From positions 868,001 to 932,000 of the forward strand of contig NZ_PVTT01000002.1 in the NCBI RefSeq assembly GCF_003003095.1: a stretch of 64,000 nucleotides of DNA, in the 5' to 3' direction. The translations under genes were made by a program, and so were the position numbers. Shown here piece by piece: positions 37,526-47,351 of the stretch. Each line of letters starts with the position of its first letter. Position 1 is the first letter of the stretch. The notes beneath the pieces are model-generated. The model saw only the letters and a list, made by a program, of their open reading frames with translations, made no database searches and was not told the DNA's origin. The DNA is from Hasllibacter halocynthiae. Its GTDB lineage: Bacteria; Pseudomonadota; Alphaproteobacteria; Rhodobacterales; Rhodobacteraceae.

Positions 37526-39133
37526 TCAGCCGATCGCGACGGCGCGCACGTCCTCGTCGACATGGCCTTCGTACTGGCGGAAGTTCTCGGCGAACATCCC
37601 GGCGAGCTTGGCGGCCTGCGCGTCGTAGGCGCCTCCGTCCGCCCAGGTCGAACGGGGATCGAGCAGGGCGTCCTCCACCCCCGGCACGGCGACGGGCACG
37701 TCGAAGCCGAACACGGGGTCCTTGCGGAAGGCCGCGTCCGAGAGGCCGCCCCCCAGCGCCGCGGAGAGCAGCGCCCGCGTCGCGCGGATCGGCATCCGCG
37801 ACCCGGTCCCATGGGCCCCGCCGGTCCAGCCGGTGTTCACGAGCCAGCAGGTCGCGCCGTGGCGCGCGATCTTCTCGCGCAGCAGGTCGCCGTAGACCTC
37901 CGGCCGGCGGGGCATGAAGGGCGCGCCGAAGCAGGTCGAGAAGGTGGGCTGAGGCTCGGTCACGCCGCGCTCGGTGCCCGCGACCTTCGAGGTGAAGCCC
38001 GACAGGAAGTGGTACATCGCCTGCGCCGGCGAGAGGCGGGCGATCGGCGGGAGCACGCCGAACGCGTCGCAGGTCAGCATCACCACGTTCTTGGGATGCC
38101 CGCCCAGCCCGGTCGGGCTGGCGTTGGGGATCGCCTCCAGCGGGTAGGCGCAGCGCATGTTGGCGGTGAGGCTGTCGTCTTCGAAGTCCAGCTCGCGCGT
38201 GTCCCCGTCCCAGACCATGTTCTCGACCACGGTGCCGAAGGCGGTGCAGGTGTCGAAGATCTCGGGCTCGGCCTCGCGGGTGAGGCCGATGGTCTTGGCG
38301 TAGCACCCGCCCTCGAAGTTGAAGGTGCCCCTGGCGGACCAGCCATGCTCGTCGTCGCCGATGAGCACGCGGTCCGGATCGGCTGAGAGGGTCGTCTTGC
38401 CGGTGCCCGACAGGCCGAAGAACACGGCCGTATCGACCGGGTTGCCCTTCGCGTGGTTCGCCGAGCAGTGCATGGGCATCACCCCCTTCTCGGGCAGGAG
38501 GTGGTTCAGGACGGTGAAGACGGACTTCTTGTTCTCGCCGGCGTAGCTGGTGCCCGCGATCAGGATCTCGCGGGCGTCGAAGTTCAGCGCGATCACCGTC
38601 TCGGAGCGGCAGCCGTGCCGCCGGGGGTCGGCGCGGAAGGAGGGCAGGTTCAGGATCGTCCAGTCGGGCACGAACCCCTCCAGCTCGTCCCGCGCGGGAC
38701 GACGCAGGAGGTAGCGGATGAAGAGGGCGTGCCAGGCCAACTCGGTCACGACGCGCACGCGGAGGCGGTGCTCGGGGTCCGCGCCCGCGTGGAGGTCCTG
38801 GACGTCGAGGTCGAGGCCGCGGGCATGAAGGCGCATGTCCGCCCGAAGCGCGTCCCACGCCTCGGGATCCAGGGGGGGATTGTTCTCCCACCAGATGGCG
38901 CCCTCGGTCGAAGGGGTGCGGACGACGAACTTGTCCTTGGGCGAGCGGCCCGTGTGCGCGCCGGTCGTCACCAGAAGGGCGCCGCCGCGCCCCAGCCTCC
39001 CCTCGCCCCGCAGGAGCGCGCGCTCGACCAGAGCGGGCGCGGAGAGGTTGTAGTGGACGGCCGCCGCCTCGATGCCGGCCGCCCCGAGCGTGGCCCGGGG
39101 GTTCACGCGGCCTTGGTGGGTATGATCGAGCAC
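37526..39133 (-). CDS. pckA: phosphoenolpyruvate carboxykinase (ATP)
   Basis: Converts oxaloacetate and ATP to phosphoenolpyruvate, the entry step of gluconeogenesis. The 535-residue protein has [14 protein letters not shown] (about 54), the substrate loop [33 protein letters not shown], the kinase-1a loop [13 protein letters not shown] (about 240-252), the kinase-2 motif IGDDEHGWS and the C-terminal NTGWTGG. The GTG start ([17 protein letters not shown]) matches homologues; an upstream extension does not. It is divergent from chvI, with a shared 288-base control region, the arrangement in many alphaproteobacteria. Confidence 0.96.
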   Translation of the reverse strand: MLDHTHQGRVNPRATLGAAGIEAAAVHYNLSAPALVERALLRGEGRLGRGGALLVTTGAHTGRSPKDKFVVRTPSTEGAIWWENNPPLDPEAWDALRADMRLHARGLDLDVQDLHAGADPEHRLRVRVVTELAWHALFIRYLLRRPARDELEGFVPDWTILNLPSFRADPRRHGCRSETVIALNFDAREILIAGTSYAGENKKSVFTVLNHLLPEKGVMPMHCSANHAKGNPVDTAVFFGLSGTGKTTLSADPDRVLIGDDEHGWSARGTFNFEGGCYAKTIGLTREAEPEIFDTCTAFGTVVENMVWDGDTRELDFEDDSLTANMRCAYPLEAIPNASPTGLGGHPKNVVMLTCDAFGVLPPIARLSPAQAMYHFLSGFTSKVAGTERGVTEPQPTFSTCFGAPFMPRRPEVYGDLLREKIARHGATCWLVNTGWTGGAHGTGSRMPIRATRALLSAALGGGLSDAAFRKDPVFGFDVPVAVPGVEDALLDPRSTWADGGAYDAQAAKLAGMFAENFRQYEGHVDEDVRAVAIG

Positions 39134-39227
39134 GGCGTCCTCTCCGATGCGGGTCGCCCGGAACGGACCCGGGCCCTTCGGGACGCTACGTATCGGAGGC
39201 CGCGCGCCGCACAACCGTGCCGGGCGA

Positions 39228-39262
39228 TGTTTACGCCAACAGCCGGGGGGTTAGCGCCAACG
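39228..39262. promoter_or_regulatory. two tandem LacI-like operator candidates in the pckA-chvI region
   Basis: TGTTTACGCCAACA at 39228-39241 and GGTTAGCGCCAACG at 39249-39262 are two imperfect palindromes of the same form (GTTNNCGCCAAC). Their centres are 21 bases apart, two helical turns, so a regulator could bind both on one face. GTTAGCGCTAAC-type sites are used by LacI-family carbon regulators in alphaproteobacteria. They lie about 95-130 bases upstream of pckA, so control of pckA by a carbon-status regulator is plausible but inferred. Confidence 0.4.
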
Positions 39263-39269
39263 GCGCGGA

Positions 39270-39315
39270 AATCGGCCAGTCCTTAGGGCGGTCTTAGGAC
39301 TTTCTGTGGCCGATT
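39270..39315. promoter_or_regulatory. nested inverted repeat upstream of chvI
   Basis: Outer arms AATCGGCCA (39270-39278) and TGGCCGATT (39307-39315) match over nine bases. Inside, AGTCCT (39278-39283) and AGGACT (39296-39301) match over six. It lies about 105-150 bases upstream of the chvI ATG. It may be a protein-binding dyad or form a cruciform; no known regulator is assigned. Confidence 0.35.
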
Positions 39316-39421
39316 GGGCGCGCAAGCCCGGGTGCGATTCGCGGCGCCGTTGATCGGCGGCCCTCCGCCGGATCATGTCACCGAAAGGGCATTGGACAGA
39401 GCAGAACGAAGGATAGAGACC

Positions 39422-40123
39422 ATGTCGCGCATCGCGCTCGTCGACGACGACAGGAACATCCTGACGTCCGTTTCCATGACCCTCGAGGCCGAGGGGTTCG
39501 AGGTCGACACATACAACGACGGCCAGGCGGCCCTCGAGGCGTTCAACCGCAGGCTGCCCGACATGGCGGTCTTCGACATCAAGATGCCCCGCATGGACGG
39601 CATGGACCTGCTGCAGCGGGTTCGCCAGAAGACCACGATGCCCGTGATCTTCCTGACCTCGAAGGACGACGAGATCGACGAGGTGCTCGGGCTGCGGATG
39701 GGGGCCGACGACTATGTCCGCAAGCCCTTCTCCCAGCGCCTCCTGATCGAGCGCATCCGCGCCATCCTCCGCCGCCAGGAGGTGGTCGCCGGGGAGACCC
39801 CCTCCGCCGAGGAGGTCGCGCAGGTCATGACCCGCGGCGAGCTGACGATGGATCCGATGCGCCACGCGGTGTCTTGGAAGGACATGGACGTCACCCTCAC
39901 CGTGACCGAGTTCCTCCTCATCCAGGCGCTGGCCCAGCGCCCGGGCTTCGTGAAGTCGCGCGACCAGCTGATGGACGTCGCCTACGACGACCAGGTCTAC
40001 GTCGACGACCGCACCATCGACAGCCATATCAAGCGGTTGCGCAAGAAGATGCGCTCGGTCGATCCGGACTTCGCCGCGATCGAGACGCTCTACGGCATCG
40101 GGTACCGCTACAACGAGGACTGA
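39422..40123 (+). CDS. chvI: response regulator ChvI
   Basis: OmpR/PhoB-type transcription factor of the ChvG-ChvI system, which controls envelope, acid and host-associated responses in alphaproteobacteria. The 233-residue protein has an acidic pocket (VDDD, residues 7-10), phospho-acceptor Asp52 in [19 protein letters not shown] and KPFSQRLL, and a winged-helix domain from about 130 ending in [15 protein letters not shown]...IGYRYNE. The start [10 protein letters not shown] is supported by homologues. It is followed by chvG after five bases. Confidence 0.96.
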   Translation: MSRIALVDDDRNILTSVSMTLEAEGFEVDTYNDGQAALEAFNRRLPDMAVFDIKMPRMDGMDLLQRVRQKTTMPVIFLTSKDDEIDEVLGLRMGADDYVRKPFSQRLLIERIRAILRRQEVVAGETPSAEEVAQVMTRGELTMDPMRHAVSWKDMDVTLTVTEFLLIQALAQRPGFVKSRDQLMDVAYDDQVYVDDRTIDSHIKRLRKKMRSVDPDFAAIETLYGIGYRYNED

Positions 40124-40128
40124 GCACG

Positions 40129-41802
40129 GTGGCGCTCCTGGACGCCGGACCGGCGGAAGACGCGGGGGACGGGGCGGGGACCAAGGCGGGGCCGCGGATC
40201 GCGCGGCCCCGCCTGCCTTCGCTGAACCGCTCGCCGTTGGCGCGCAAGATCATCACCTTCAACCTCTTGGCGCTGGTCGTCCTGGTGTCGGGGGTGCTCT
40301 ACATGAACTCCTCGCGCGACCATCTCGTCACTCAGCGCGAGCAGGCCCACATCGTCGAGGCCGAGCTGATCGCCGCGGTGTTCGAGGCCGCGCTTCCCGA
40401 GGGTGCGCCCGTCGACCTGGCGGCCGGCGACGGGGTGGACGCGGCCCGGGCGCTGGACGCGCTGCGGCTGCCCCGCGGGATCGAGGTCTGGGTCGCCGAC
40501 CCATCCGGCGCCATCCTGGCGAGGTCCGACATCCGGGACGCGGCCCGCATCCCCGGGATCGCCGCGCCCGAGATGCCGCCCACCTACATCACCGACCGGC
40601 TCAACGACGTCTGGTCCTGGTTCGAGGAGGTCACCGGCAGCGGACCGCCCGAGGCCGCTCCGGCCCCTCCGGAGGCGCGCGTGCTCGCCCTCTCCAGGAC
40701 AGTCGCAGGATCGGGGGCTACGGTCGTGCACACGGTCGGCGTGAAGGGGGGCGAGCCCGCGTTCTGGACCGGCACCCCGATCGAGCGGGGCGGAGCGGTC
40801 GTCGGCGTCCTCGTGACCGCCACCGTCGCCGGCGAGATCGACCAGCTCGTCCGGGCCGGCCGCGAGGAGGTGCTGCAGATGTTCGCCATCGCCATCCTCG
40901 TGTCGATCGGCCTGTCGCTCGTGCTGGCCTCGACCATCGCGACCCCGCTCTCCGACCTCGCCGAGGCCGCGGCGATCCGGCAGGAAGGCCGCCGCGGGCA
41001 GGACCCGGCGCGCGTGCGCATCCCCGACCTGACGGGCCGCCCGGACGAGATCGGGAACCTCTCGGGGGCGCTTCGCGGCATGGTCGCCGCGCTCTACGAC
41101 CGGATCGACTCGAACGAGCAGTTCGCCGCCGACGTCGCGCACGAGATCAAGAACCCGCTCGCCTCGCTGCGCTCGGCCGTGGGCACGCTGCGCGTCGCCA
41201 AGCGGGACCACCAGCGCGCGCGCCTCCTCGAGGTCATCGAGCACGACGTGCGCCGCCTCGACCGCCTCGTCAGCGACATCTCGAACGCCTCGCGCCTCGA
41301 CAGCGAGCTGGTGAAGGAGGAGCAGGAGGCGTTCGACCTCGTCAGGCTCGTGGCGAACCTCGCGGAGCATCTCGGCGAGGAGGCGCGCGAGAAGGGGATC
41401 GAGTTCATCACCGACCTGCCGTCCGAGCCCATCCGCATCGAAGGGCTGGAGGCGCGCCTGGCGCAGGTCTTCGTGAACCTAGTCACCAACGCCACCTCCT
41501 TCTGCGAGGAAGGGGACGCCATCCGCGTCTGGTGCCGCCGCCGCGAGGACCGCGTCCTCGTGGTGGTCGAGGACACCGGCCCGGGCATCCCCGAGGTGGC
41601 GCTCTCCAAGATCTTCAACCGCTTCTACTCAGAGCGGCCGCAAGGGCAGTTCGGCAACAACTCGGGCCTCGGCCTCGCCATATCGAAGCAGATCGTCGAG
41701 GCGCATGGCGGCGTCGTCTGGGCGGAGAACATCCGAGCGCCGGACGCCGATCCGGGCGGCAGGCCCCTCGGCGCCCGCTTCGTCGTGGGCCTGCCGGTCT
41801 GA
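40129..41802 (+). CDS. chvG: sensor histidine kinase ChvG
   Basis: Membrane sensor kinase that phosphorylates ChvI. The 557-residue protein begins at GTG and has an N-terminal transmembrane helix (about 42-62), a periplasmic sensor region to about 255, a second helix (about 258-280) and a HAMP linker. The phosphoacceptor His is in VAHEIKNPLASL (about 339). The ATPase has NLVTNATSF (N box), VVVEDTGPGIP (G1) and GLGLAISKQIVEAHGG (G2). An FxxKIFNRFYSER F box is present. It directly precedes hprK, as in other alphaproteobacteria. Confidence 0.96.
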   Translation: MALLDAGPAEDAGDGAGTKAGPRIARPRLPSLNRSPLARKIITFNLLALVVLVSGVLYMNSSRDHLVTQREQAHIVEAELIAAVFEAALPEGAPVDLAAGDGVDAARALDALRLPRGIEVWVADPSGAILARSDIRDAARIPGIAAPEMPPTYITDRLNDVWSWFEEVTGSGPPEAAPAPPEARVLALSRTVAGSGATVVHTVGVKGGEPAFWTGTPIERGGAVVGVLVTATVAGEIDQLVRAGREEVLQMFAIAILVSIGLSLVLASTIATPLSDLAEAAAIRQEGRRGQDPARVRIPDLTGRPDEIGNLSGALRGMVAALYDRIDSNEQFAADVAHEIKNPLASLRSAVGTLRVAKRDHQRARLLEVIEHDVRRLDRLVSDISNASRLDSELVKEEQEAFDLVRLVANLAEHLGEEAREKGIEFITDLPSEPIRIEGLEARLAQVFVNLVTNATSFCEEGDAIRVWCRRREDRVLVVVEDTGPGIPEVALSKIFNRFYSERPQGQFGNNSGLGLAISKQIVEAHGGVVWAENIRAPDADPGGRPLGARFVVGLPV

Positions 41803-42001
41803 GCGCGGCGCCGACCGTGCCGCGCCCCGCACCCGGCATGCGGCGGCCGCCGCCGGCGCCGTGCCCCGCCCGCCCGAAGCCGTCCGGCGCGGCGCCCCCT
41901 ATCTCCGCCCCCGCCTTCCCGGACCCTGCGCCGCCCCCGCCGCGCGCCCTTCGCGGCCCGAAACCGCGTCCCCGCGCCCGCCCAGGCGGGACGAGGGGCG
42001 C

Positions 42002-42427
42002 GTGACGGCGCGCCCGCTCGACCTTCATGGGGGTGCCGTTTCGTGGCGCGGCGCCGGACTTCTGATCCTCGGCGCGTCGGGGTCGGGGAAGTCCTCGCTC
42101 GCCCTGCGGCTGATCGCCCTCGGCGCCGGGTTCGTGGCGGACGACCGGGTTCGCCTCTCGGGCGGGGGCGGGGCGCTGCACGCGCGGGGGCGGCCCGGCG
42201 CCCCCGCGGCGGTGGCGCGGCGGGGGATCGGCCTCGTGCCGGTGCCGCCGGGAGAGGGCGCGCGCGTCGTCCTCGCCGTGCGGACGGACCGCCGCGAGGA
42301 CCGGCGCCTGCCGCCCGCGCGCCGCCTGCGTCTGCTGGGCCATGCCGTCCCGGTCCTCCATGCCGGCCCGGAGCCGGGGTTCGCGGAGGGCCTTCTCGTG
42401 CTCCTGAAGGCGCTAGGGCCGCCATAG
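42002..42427 (+). CDS. hprK: short HPr kinase/phosphorylase
   Basis: Phosphorylates HPr on serine and couples the phosphotransferase relay to carbon status. The 141-residue protein starts at GTG and has Walker A GASGSGKSS (24-32) with a preceding DLHGGAVSWRGAGLLILG strand. It lacks the large N-terminal domain of Firmicutes HprK, which is normal for alphaproteobacteria. It precedes the EIIA and HPr genes. Residue 45 (Ser) of the HPr in this window is its likely target. Confidence 0.92.
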   Translation: MTARPLDLHGGAVSWRGAGLLILGASGSGKSSLALRLIALGAGFVADDRVRLSGGGGALHARGRPGAPAAVARRGIGLVPVPPGEGARVVLAVRTDRREDRRLPPARRLRLLGHAVPVLHAGPEPGFAEGLLVLLKALGPP

Positions 42428-42467
42428 GTCCCTGCGTCACACGCCCGTCATGCAGAGTTTCGCGCCC

Positions 42468-42497
42468 TTGAAGGCCGCGCCGCACGGGTATCTATAG
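42468..42497 (+). promoter_or_regulatory. possible promoter before the EIIA gene
   Basis: TTGAAG at 42468-42473 and an AT-rich TATCTATA at 42489-42496 could form a -35/-10 pair (spacing 15-18 depending on the hexamer chosen). The 133-base gap between hprK and the EIIA gene suggests that EIIA-HPr may be partly independently transcribed. Weak evidence. Confidence 0.3.
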
Positions 42498-42560
42498 GGG
42501 AAGGGACGGAACCGGGCCGCGCAGGCCGCCCGGCTCGCATGAAAGGGTCGAGGAGGCCCG

Positions 42561-42983
42561 ATGATCGGCATCGTAATCGTCGCGCATGGCGGATTGGCCG
42601 CGGAGTACCTCGCCGCCGTCGAGCATGTGGTCGGCCCCCTGCCGGGCACGCGCGCGATCCCGATACAGGCCGAATGCGACCGCAGCGCCAAGCGCGACGA
42701 GATATGCCGCGCGGCCGACGAAGTCGACAGCGGAGGCGGCGTGGTGATCGTGACCGACATGTTCGGGGGAAGCCCCTCGAACCTCAGCCTGCCGGCCTGC
42801 GCCGCGCGCGGGCGCAAGATCGTCTACGGGGCGAACCTGCCGCTTCTCGTCAAGCTGGCCAAGTCGCGCCGCAAGCCGCTGGAGGCGGCGGTGGAGGCCG
42901 CGCTCTCGGCGGGGCGCAAGTACATCGACGCGTTCGACGCACCGGCCGCTCCGCCGGCCCCCGCGGCCGGCACGGCGGCCTGA
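42561..42983 (+). CDS. mannose-type PTS EIIA component
   Basis: Cytosolic phosphocarrier. The 140-residue protein has the phosphorylatable His9 in IVIVAHGGLAAEYL, followed by the EIIA-man fold with VVIVTDMFGGSPSNLSL (about 61-77). An Ala/Pro-rich tail ends the protein. No sugar-specific EIIB/EIIC is nearby, so it belongs to a regulatory, transport-free PTS typical of alphaproteobacteria, acting with HPr and HprK. Confidence 0.93.
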   Translation: MIGIVIVAHGGLAAEYLAAVEHVVGPLPGTRAIPIQAECDRSAKRDEICRAADEVDSGGGVVIVTDMFGGSPSNLSLPACAARGRKIVYGANLPLLVKLAKSRRKPLEAAVEAALSAGRKYIDAFDAPAAPPAPAAGTAA

Positions 42984-42989
42984 GCCCAC

Positions 42990-43256
42990 GTGATCCGCAT
43001 GCTGACGATCGTGAACGAGAAGGGGCTGCACGCCCGCGCGTCGGCGAAGTTCGCCGAGCTCTGCGAGGGGTTCGGCGCCTCCTGCGAGGTGCGCCGGGGC
43101 GACGAGGCGGCGGCGGGCGATTCGATCATGGGCCTTCTCATGCTGGCCGCCTCCCGCGGGACGCAGATCGAGGTTGAGACCTCCGGCCCCGAGGCCGAGG
43201 CGCTGATGGACGCGCTGGACGCCCTCGTCGCGGATCGGTTCGGGGAAGGCATGTGA
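42990..43256 (+). CDS. phosphocarrier protein HPr
   Basis: Relay protein of the phosphotransferase chain. The 88-residue protein has His14 in KGLHARASAKFAEL (EI-dependent phosphorylation) and Ser45 in GDSIMGLLMLAASRG, the target of HprK. The start is GTG at 42990; ATG three codons later is an alternative. It overlaps the following acyltransferase gene by four bases (ATGA). Confidence 0.95.
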   Translation: MIRMLTIVNEKGLHARASAKFAELCEGFGASCEVRRGDEAAAGDSIMGLLMLAASRGTQIEVETSGPEAEALMDALDALVADRFGEGM

Positions 43257-44131
43257 ACGCCCCGCCCGTCCCGGCCCCGCCCGGGCGGGGGGCCGGGGGC
43301 GGGGGGGCGCACGCCCCGTTCGAGAGGTCCCGCCTCTCCTATGCGGGCACGTTCCGGGACCGTCGCGCGGCCCGGGTGATCCGGACGATGGAGTGGGCGA
43401 CGGGCAAGCGGGCCCTCCTGCGCCGCGTCCGCCGCCTCGAGGCCGCGGGCGTGCCGCATGGGCCCGCCTTCTGGCCGCGGGCCCTGGAGGCGTTGGGGAT
43501 CGACCTGCGCACCCCCGAGGCCGAGATCGCGCGCCTGCCCCGGACCGGGCCCCTGGTGGTGGTGGCGAACCACCCGCACGGCCTGGTGGACGGCCTGGCG
43601 CTGGCGGCGCTGGTCGCGCGGCGGCGTCCGGACCATGCGATCCTGGCCCGCGCCCTTCTGACGGGCGTGCGGGAGGTCGAGGAGCACACGATTCCCGTGC
43701 CCTTCCCCCACGACCCGGACGCCCGGTGCGGCATGCTGGCGATGCGCGCCGAGGCCACGGCGCGGTTGGCGCGGGGCGGGTGCGTGGCGCTCTTCCCGGC
43801 GGGCGGGGTGGCCGCCGCGGAGCGGGCCCTCGGGCCGGCGGTCGAGGGGGAATGGTCGGCCTTCACCGCCAAGCTGATCCGCCGCTCGGGGGCGGGCGTG
43901 GTCCCCGTCCGGTTCGGGGGGCGGAACTCGCGCGCCTATCAGATCGCGGGGCGCCTCTCGCCGGTGCTGCGGCAGGGGCTGCTGATCCACGAGGTCCGGC
44001 GCAGCCTCGACCGGCCCATCCGCCCGGTGATCGGCGAGGCGATCGGCCCCGAAGCGCTGGCCGCCATGGGCCCGCCGAGGAGGATGATGGCCGCGTTGAG
44101 GGCGCGGACCCTGGCGCTGGAGCCGAGCTGA
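43253..44131 (+). CDS. PlsC-type lysophospholipid acyltransferase
   Basis: A 292-residue acyltransferase. The active-site block is ANHPHGLVDGLALAALV (about 102-118), a variant of the NHxxxxD family motif, and the acyl-acceptor block FPAGGVAAAERALGPAVEGEW (about 183-203) follows; GVVPVRFGGRNSRAYQI is the third conserved block. It probably acylates lysophosphatidic acid or another lysolipid at the membrane. It is translationally coupled to the HPr gene, so it may be co-regulated with the PTS genes. The N-terminal 20 residues are Gly/Pro-rich. Confidence 0.85.
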   Translation: MNAPPVPAPPGRGAGGGGAHAPFERSRLSYAGTFRDRRAARVIRTMEWATGKRALLRRVRRLEAAGVPHGPAFWPRALEALGIDLRTPEAEIARLPRTGPLVVVANHPHGLVDGLALAALVARRRPDHAILARALLTGVREVEEHTIPVPFPHDPDARCGMLAMRAEATARLARGGCVALFPAGGVAAAERALGPAVEGEWSAFTAKLIRRSGAGVVPVRFGGRNSRAYQIAGRLSPVLRQGLLIHEVRRSLDRPIRPVIGEAIGPEALAAMGPPRRMMAALRARTLALEPS

Positions 44132-44478
44132 CCGGGCGTTTCCTTCCCGTCATCTCAGTAGGTTGCGCGCGATGCCGGGGCAGCGCGCGCTGCGGTAACG
44201 GCTTGGCAAGGTCTTCGCGGCAGGATGGCCCCATGGCGGAGCGGATCCCAACACCCAGGCGACGAGGCGGACACATCGCCGGACCCGCCTTCCCGGCCCG
44301 GAGCGGGGCGACGGGAGGGGTGCGTCCGGCCGAAGGGCCGCCGGCGCCGGAACGGGCGCCGCCCGCCCCGGCCCGGCCCGCCGGGATGCGCCGCGCCGCA
44401 GGTCCGGAGTCCCGCCGGGGGGGAGGCGGCCGGACGGGCGCGGCGCCCCTGGCGGGCCGGCGGGCGGGGCCCGGCCGC
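44132..44478. other. gap with no recognisable gene
   Basis: A 347-base GC-rich stretch between the convergent acyltransferase and 3-hydroxybutyryl-CoA dehydrogenase genes. Open frames here are Gly/Pro/Arg-rich shadow sequence. I see no tRNA, clear terminator with a T run, or repeat in it. Confidence 0.5.
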
Positions 44479-45357
44479 TCAGCGCGTCGGGACGGGGCCG
44501 CCCTCGCCGCGGTGGTCGTAGAAGCCGCGGCCGGCCTTGCGGCCCAGCCACCCGGCCTCGACGTATTTGCGCAGCAAGGGGCAGGGCCGGTACTTCGTGT
44601 CGCCGAGGCCCTCGTGCAGGACCTCCATGATGGCGAGGCAGGTGTCGAGGCCGATGAGGTCCGCAAGCTCAAGCGGCCCCATGGGATGGTTCGCGCCAAG
44701 CTTCATCGAGGCGTCGATCGAGCGCACGGTGCCGACCCCTTCGTGAAGGACGTAGGCCGCCTCGTTGATCATGGGCACGAGCACGCGGTTGACGATGAAG
44801 CCGGGAAAGTCCTCGGCCGCCGAATGGGTCTTGCCGAGACGCTCGACCACGCCGGCGCAGGCGTCGAAGGTCTCCTGCGTGGTGGCGATGCCGCGGATCA
44901 GCTCGACCAGCTGCATGACGGGGACGGGGTTCATGAAGTGGAAGCCCATGAACCGCCCGGGCCGGTCCGTGCGGCTGGCGAGCCGCGTGATCGAGATGGA
45001 CGAGGTGTTCGAGGCGAGGATCGCGCCGGGGGCGAGGTGCGGGACCAGCCCCTCGAAGATGGCGGCCTTGACGTCCTCGCGCTCGGTCGCGGCCTCGATC
45101 ACGAGGTCGCAGGCGCCGAGGTCGCGAAGCTCGGGGGTGGTCGTCACCCGGGCGAGGGCCTCGGCCTTCCGCGCCTCGGTGACGGCGCCCTTCGCGACCT
45201 GCCGGCCGATGTCGCGCCCGATCGCGCCGGGCGCGGCGGCGAGGGCATCCCGCGAGACGTCCGTGAGCAGCACCTCGTAGCCCGCGAGCGCGCAGACATG
45301 GGCGATGCCGCCGCCCATCTGCCCTGCGCCCACGACGCCGATCCGCGCGATGTCCAT
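44479..45357 (-). CDS. 3-hydroxybutyryl-CoA dehydrogenase
   Basis: Oxidises 3-hydroxyacyl-CoA (or reduces acetoacetyl-CoA) with NAD. The 292-residue protein opens with the Rossmann motif [24 protein letters not shown] and has [13 protein letters not shown], the [17 protein letters not shown] block with the catalytic His, and [18 protein letters not shown]. Length is normal for the short bacterial type. It follows etfB-etfA on the same strand, as often in alphaproteobacteria. Confidence 0.96.
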   Translation of the reverse strand: MDIARIGVVGAGQMGGGIAHVCALAGYEVLLTDVSRDALAAAPGAIGRDIGRQVAKGAVTEARKAEALARVTTTPELRDLGACDLVIEAATEREDVKAAIFEGLVPHLAPGAILASNTSSISITRLASRTDRPGRFMGFHFMNPVPVMQLVELIRGIATTQETFDACAGVVERLGKTHSAAEDFPGFIVNRVLVPMINEAAYVLHEGVGTVRSIDASMKLGANHPMGPLELADLIGLDTCLAIMEVLHEGLGDTKYRPCPLLRKYVEAGWLGRKAGRGFYDHRGEGGPVPTR

Positions 45358-45450
45358 GGCGTGCCTCCTCTGCCGGGGGGGGTTGGCGCCGCGGCGCGGC
45401 GGCGAGGCCCGGCCGCCCTGCACGCGAGGGGCGGCGGCCGGGCCGGGACC

Positions 45451-46386
45451 TCAGGAGGCCTTCTGCGTCAGCTCGGGCACCGCCTCGAAGAGGTCGGCGA
45501 CGAGGCCGTAGTCCGCGATCTGGAAGATCGGCGCGTCCTCGTCCTTGTTGATCGCGACGATGACCTTCGAGTCCTTCATCCCCGCGAGGTGCTGGATCGC
45601 GCCCGAGATGCCGACCGCGACGTAGAGCTCCGGCGCGACGACCTTGCCGGTCTGGCCGACCTGCCAGTCGTTGGGCGCGTAGCCCGAATCGACCGCCGCG
45701 CGCGAGGCGCCCACCGCCGCGCCGAGCGCGTCGGCCAGCTTCTCGACCATGGCGAAGTCCTCCTCCGAGCCGATGCCGCGGCCGCCGGAGACGACGCGCC
45801 CGGCGGAGGTCAGCTCGGGGCGGTCGGATTCGGCGACCTTGTCCTCGACGAAGGAGGAGAGGCCCGGATCGCCCGCGGCGGATACCGCCTCGATCGGGGC
45901 CGAGCCGGTGGTCGCGGCGGCCTCGAAGCCCGCCGTGCGGATCGTGAGGACCTTCACGGCGTCCGAGGACCGCACCGTCTGGATGGCGTTGCCGGCGTAG
46001 ATCGGGCGCTGGAACGTGTCCGCGTCCACGATGCCGGAGACGTCCGGGAGGATCATCACGTCGAGGAGCGCGGCGATGCGCGGCAGGACGTTCTTCGCGG
46101 CCGCCGTGGAGGGGGCCACGATGTGCGAGTAGCCCCCCGCGAGGCCGACGACGAGGTCGGCGACCGGCTCGGCCAGGCCGTTGGCGTAGAGGGCGTCGTC
46201 CGCGACGAGGACCTTCGCCGCGCCCTCCAGCGTGGCGGCCCCGTCGCCGGTCACCCCCTCGCCCGCGACGAGGACGTGCACCTCGCCCAGTTGCGCCGCG
46301 GCCGTCATCGCCTTGGCGGTGGCGTCCATGTTCACGTCCGACCCGCCGTCGATGCGGGACACTTCGGCGATCAGCAGAACGGTCAT
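45451..46386 (-). CDS. etfA: electron transfer flavoprotein, alpha subunit
   Basis: Carries electrons from acyl-CoA dehydrogenases to the quinone pool through ETF-quinone oxidoreductase, with FAD. The 311-residue protein has the N-terminal AMP-like domain ([21 protein letters not shown]) and the C-terminal FAD domain, including [53 protein letters not shown] and [20 protein letters not shown]. It begins one base after the etfB stop. Confidence 0.97.
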   Translation of the reverse strand: MTVLLIAEVSRIDGGSDVNMDATAKAMTAAAQLGEVHVLVAGEGVTGDGAATLEGAAKVLVADDALYANGLAEPVADLVVGLAGGYSHIVAPSTAAAKNVLPRIAALLDVMILPDVSGIVDADTFQRPIYAGNAIQTVRSSDAVKVLTIRTAGFEAAATTGSAPIEAVSAAGDPGLSSFVEDKVAESDRPELTSAGRVVSGGRGIGSEEDFAMVEKLADALGAAVGASRAAVDSGYAPNDWQVGQTGKVVAPELYVAVGISGAIQHLAGMKDSKVIVAINKDEDAPIFQIADYGLVADLFEAVPELTQKAS

Positions 46387-47148
46387 CTACAGCACCCCCG
46401 CTTCGTTCTTCAGCTTGCTTATCAACTCGTCCACGCTGGCGACCATGACGCCGGCCTTGCGCACGTCGGGCTCGGCCGTGGCGGTCACCGCGAGGCGGGG
46501 CGAGACGTCGACGCCGTAGTCCTGGGGCGTCTTCTCCTCCAGCGGCTTCTTCTTGGCCTTCATGATGTTGGGCAGCGAGGCGTAGCGCGGCTCGTTGAGG
46601 CGCAGGTCCACGGTGACGATGGCCGGAAGCCCGACCCGGATCGTCTGCAGGCCGCCGTCGACCTCGCGCGTGACGGTCGCCCGCCCGCCCTCGATCGCGA
46701 CCTCGGAGGCGAAGGTCGCCTGCGGCCAGCCGAGGAGCGCGGCGAGCATCTGGCCCGTCGCGTTCATGTCGTTGTCGATGGCCTGCTTGCCGGCGAGGAC
46801 GAGGTCGGGCCGCTCCTCGTCCACGACGGCCTTGAGGAGCTTGGCGACGGCGAGCGGCTCGATGTCGTCGTGCACGTCCTCGGCGGCGACGATCAGGATC
46901 GCGCGGTCGGCGCCCATGGCGAGGGCGGTCCGCAGCGTCTCCTGGTTCTTCTTCGTGCCGATGGAGACGGCGACCACCTCGTCGGCGACGCCCTTCTCCT
47001 TCAGGCGGATGGCCTCCTCGACGGCGATCTCGTCGAAGGGGTTCATGCTCATCTTCACGTTGGCGAGGTCGACCCCGCTGCCGTCGGCCTTCACCCGGAC
47101 CTTCACGTTGTAGTCGATGACCCGCTTGACGGGCACGAGGATCTTCAT
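46387..47148 (-). CDS. etfB: electron transfer flavoprotein, beta subunit
   Basis: Partner of EtfA; binds AMP. The 253-residue protein has [37 protein letters not shown], the AMP-contacting DRAILI and [27 protein letters not shown], and the conserved loop [25 protein letters not shown] ribosome site lies 7-8 bases before the ATG. It forms an operon with etfA and hbd. Confidence 0.97.
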   Translation of the reverse strand: MKILVPVKRVIDYNVKVRVKADGSGVDLANVKMSMNPFDEIAVEEAIRLKEKGVADEVVAVSIGTKKNQETLRTALAMGADRAILIVAAEDVHDDIEPLAVAKLLKAVVDEERPDLVLAGKQAIDNDMNATGQMLAALLGWPQATFASEVAIEGGRATVTREVDGGLQTIRVGLPAIVTVDLRLNEPRYASLPNIMKAKKKPLEEKTPQDYGVDVSPRLAVTATAEPDVRKAGVMVASVDELISKLKNEAGVL

Positions 47149-47351
47149 CGCGCTCTCCCTATCGGCTTTGGGTGCGATGTAGCGCGGGCGGGTCCGGGAT
47201 TGCAGGGCGAAAACGTCGCGTGGGGCACCGGGGACGCCGCGTTACGCGCGCGTCAACGCAATCAACGACCCCGGCGAAAATCTCTGTTCGTTCCGTTCGG
47301 GAATCATCATATCGCACTACGAACGAGGCAGGGCACATGATGGAGTAGGAG

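Noticed and set aside
47286-47298. Possible alphaproteobacterial LexA box (GTTC repeats)
   Set aside because: The consensus is GTTC-N7-GTTC; here the GTTC copies are spaced N5 or fewer, so it does not fit.
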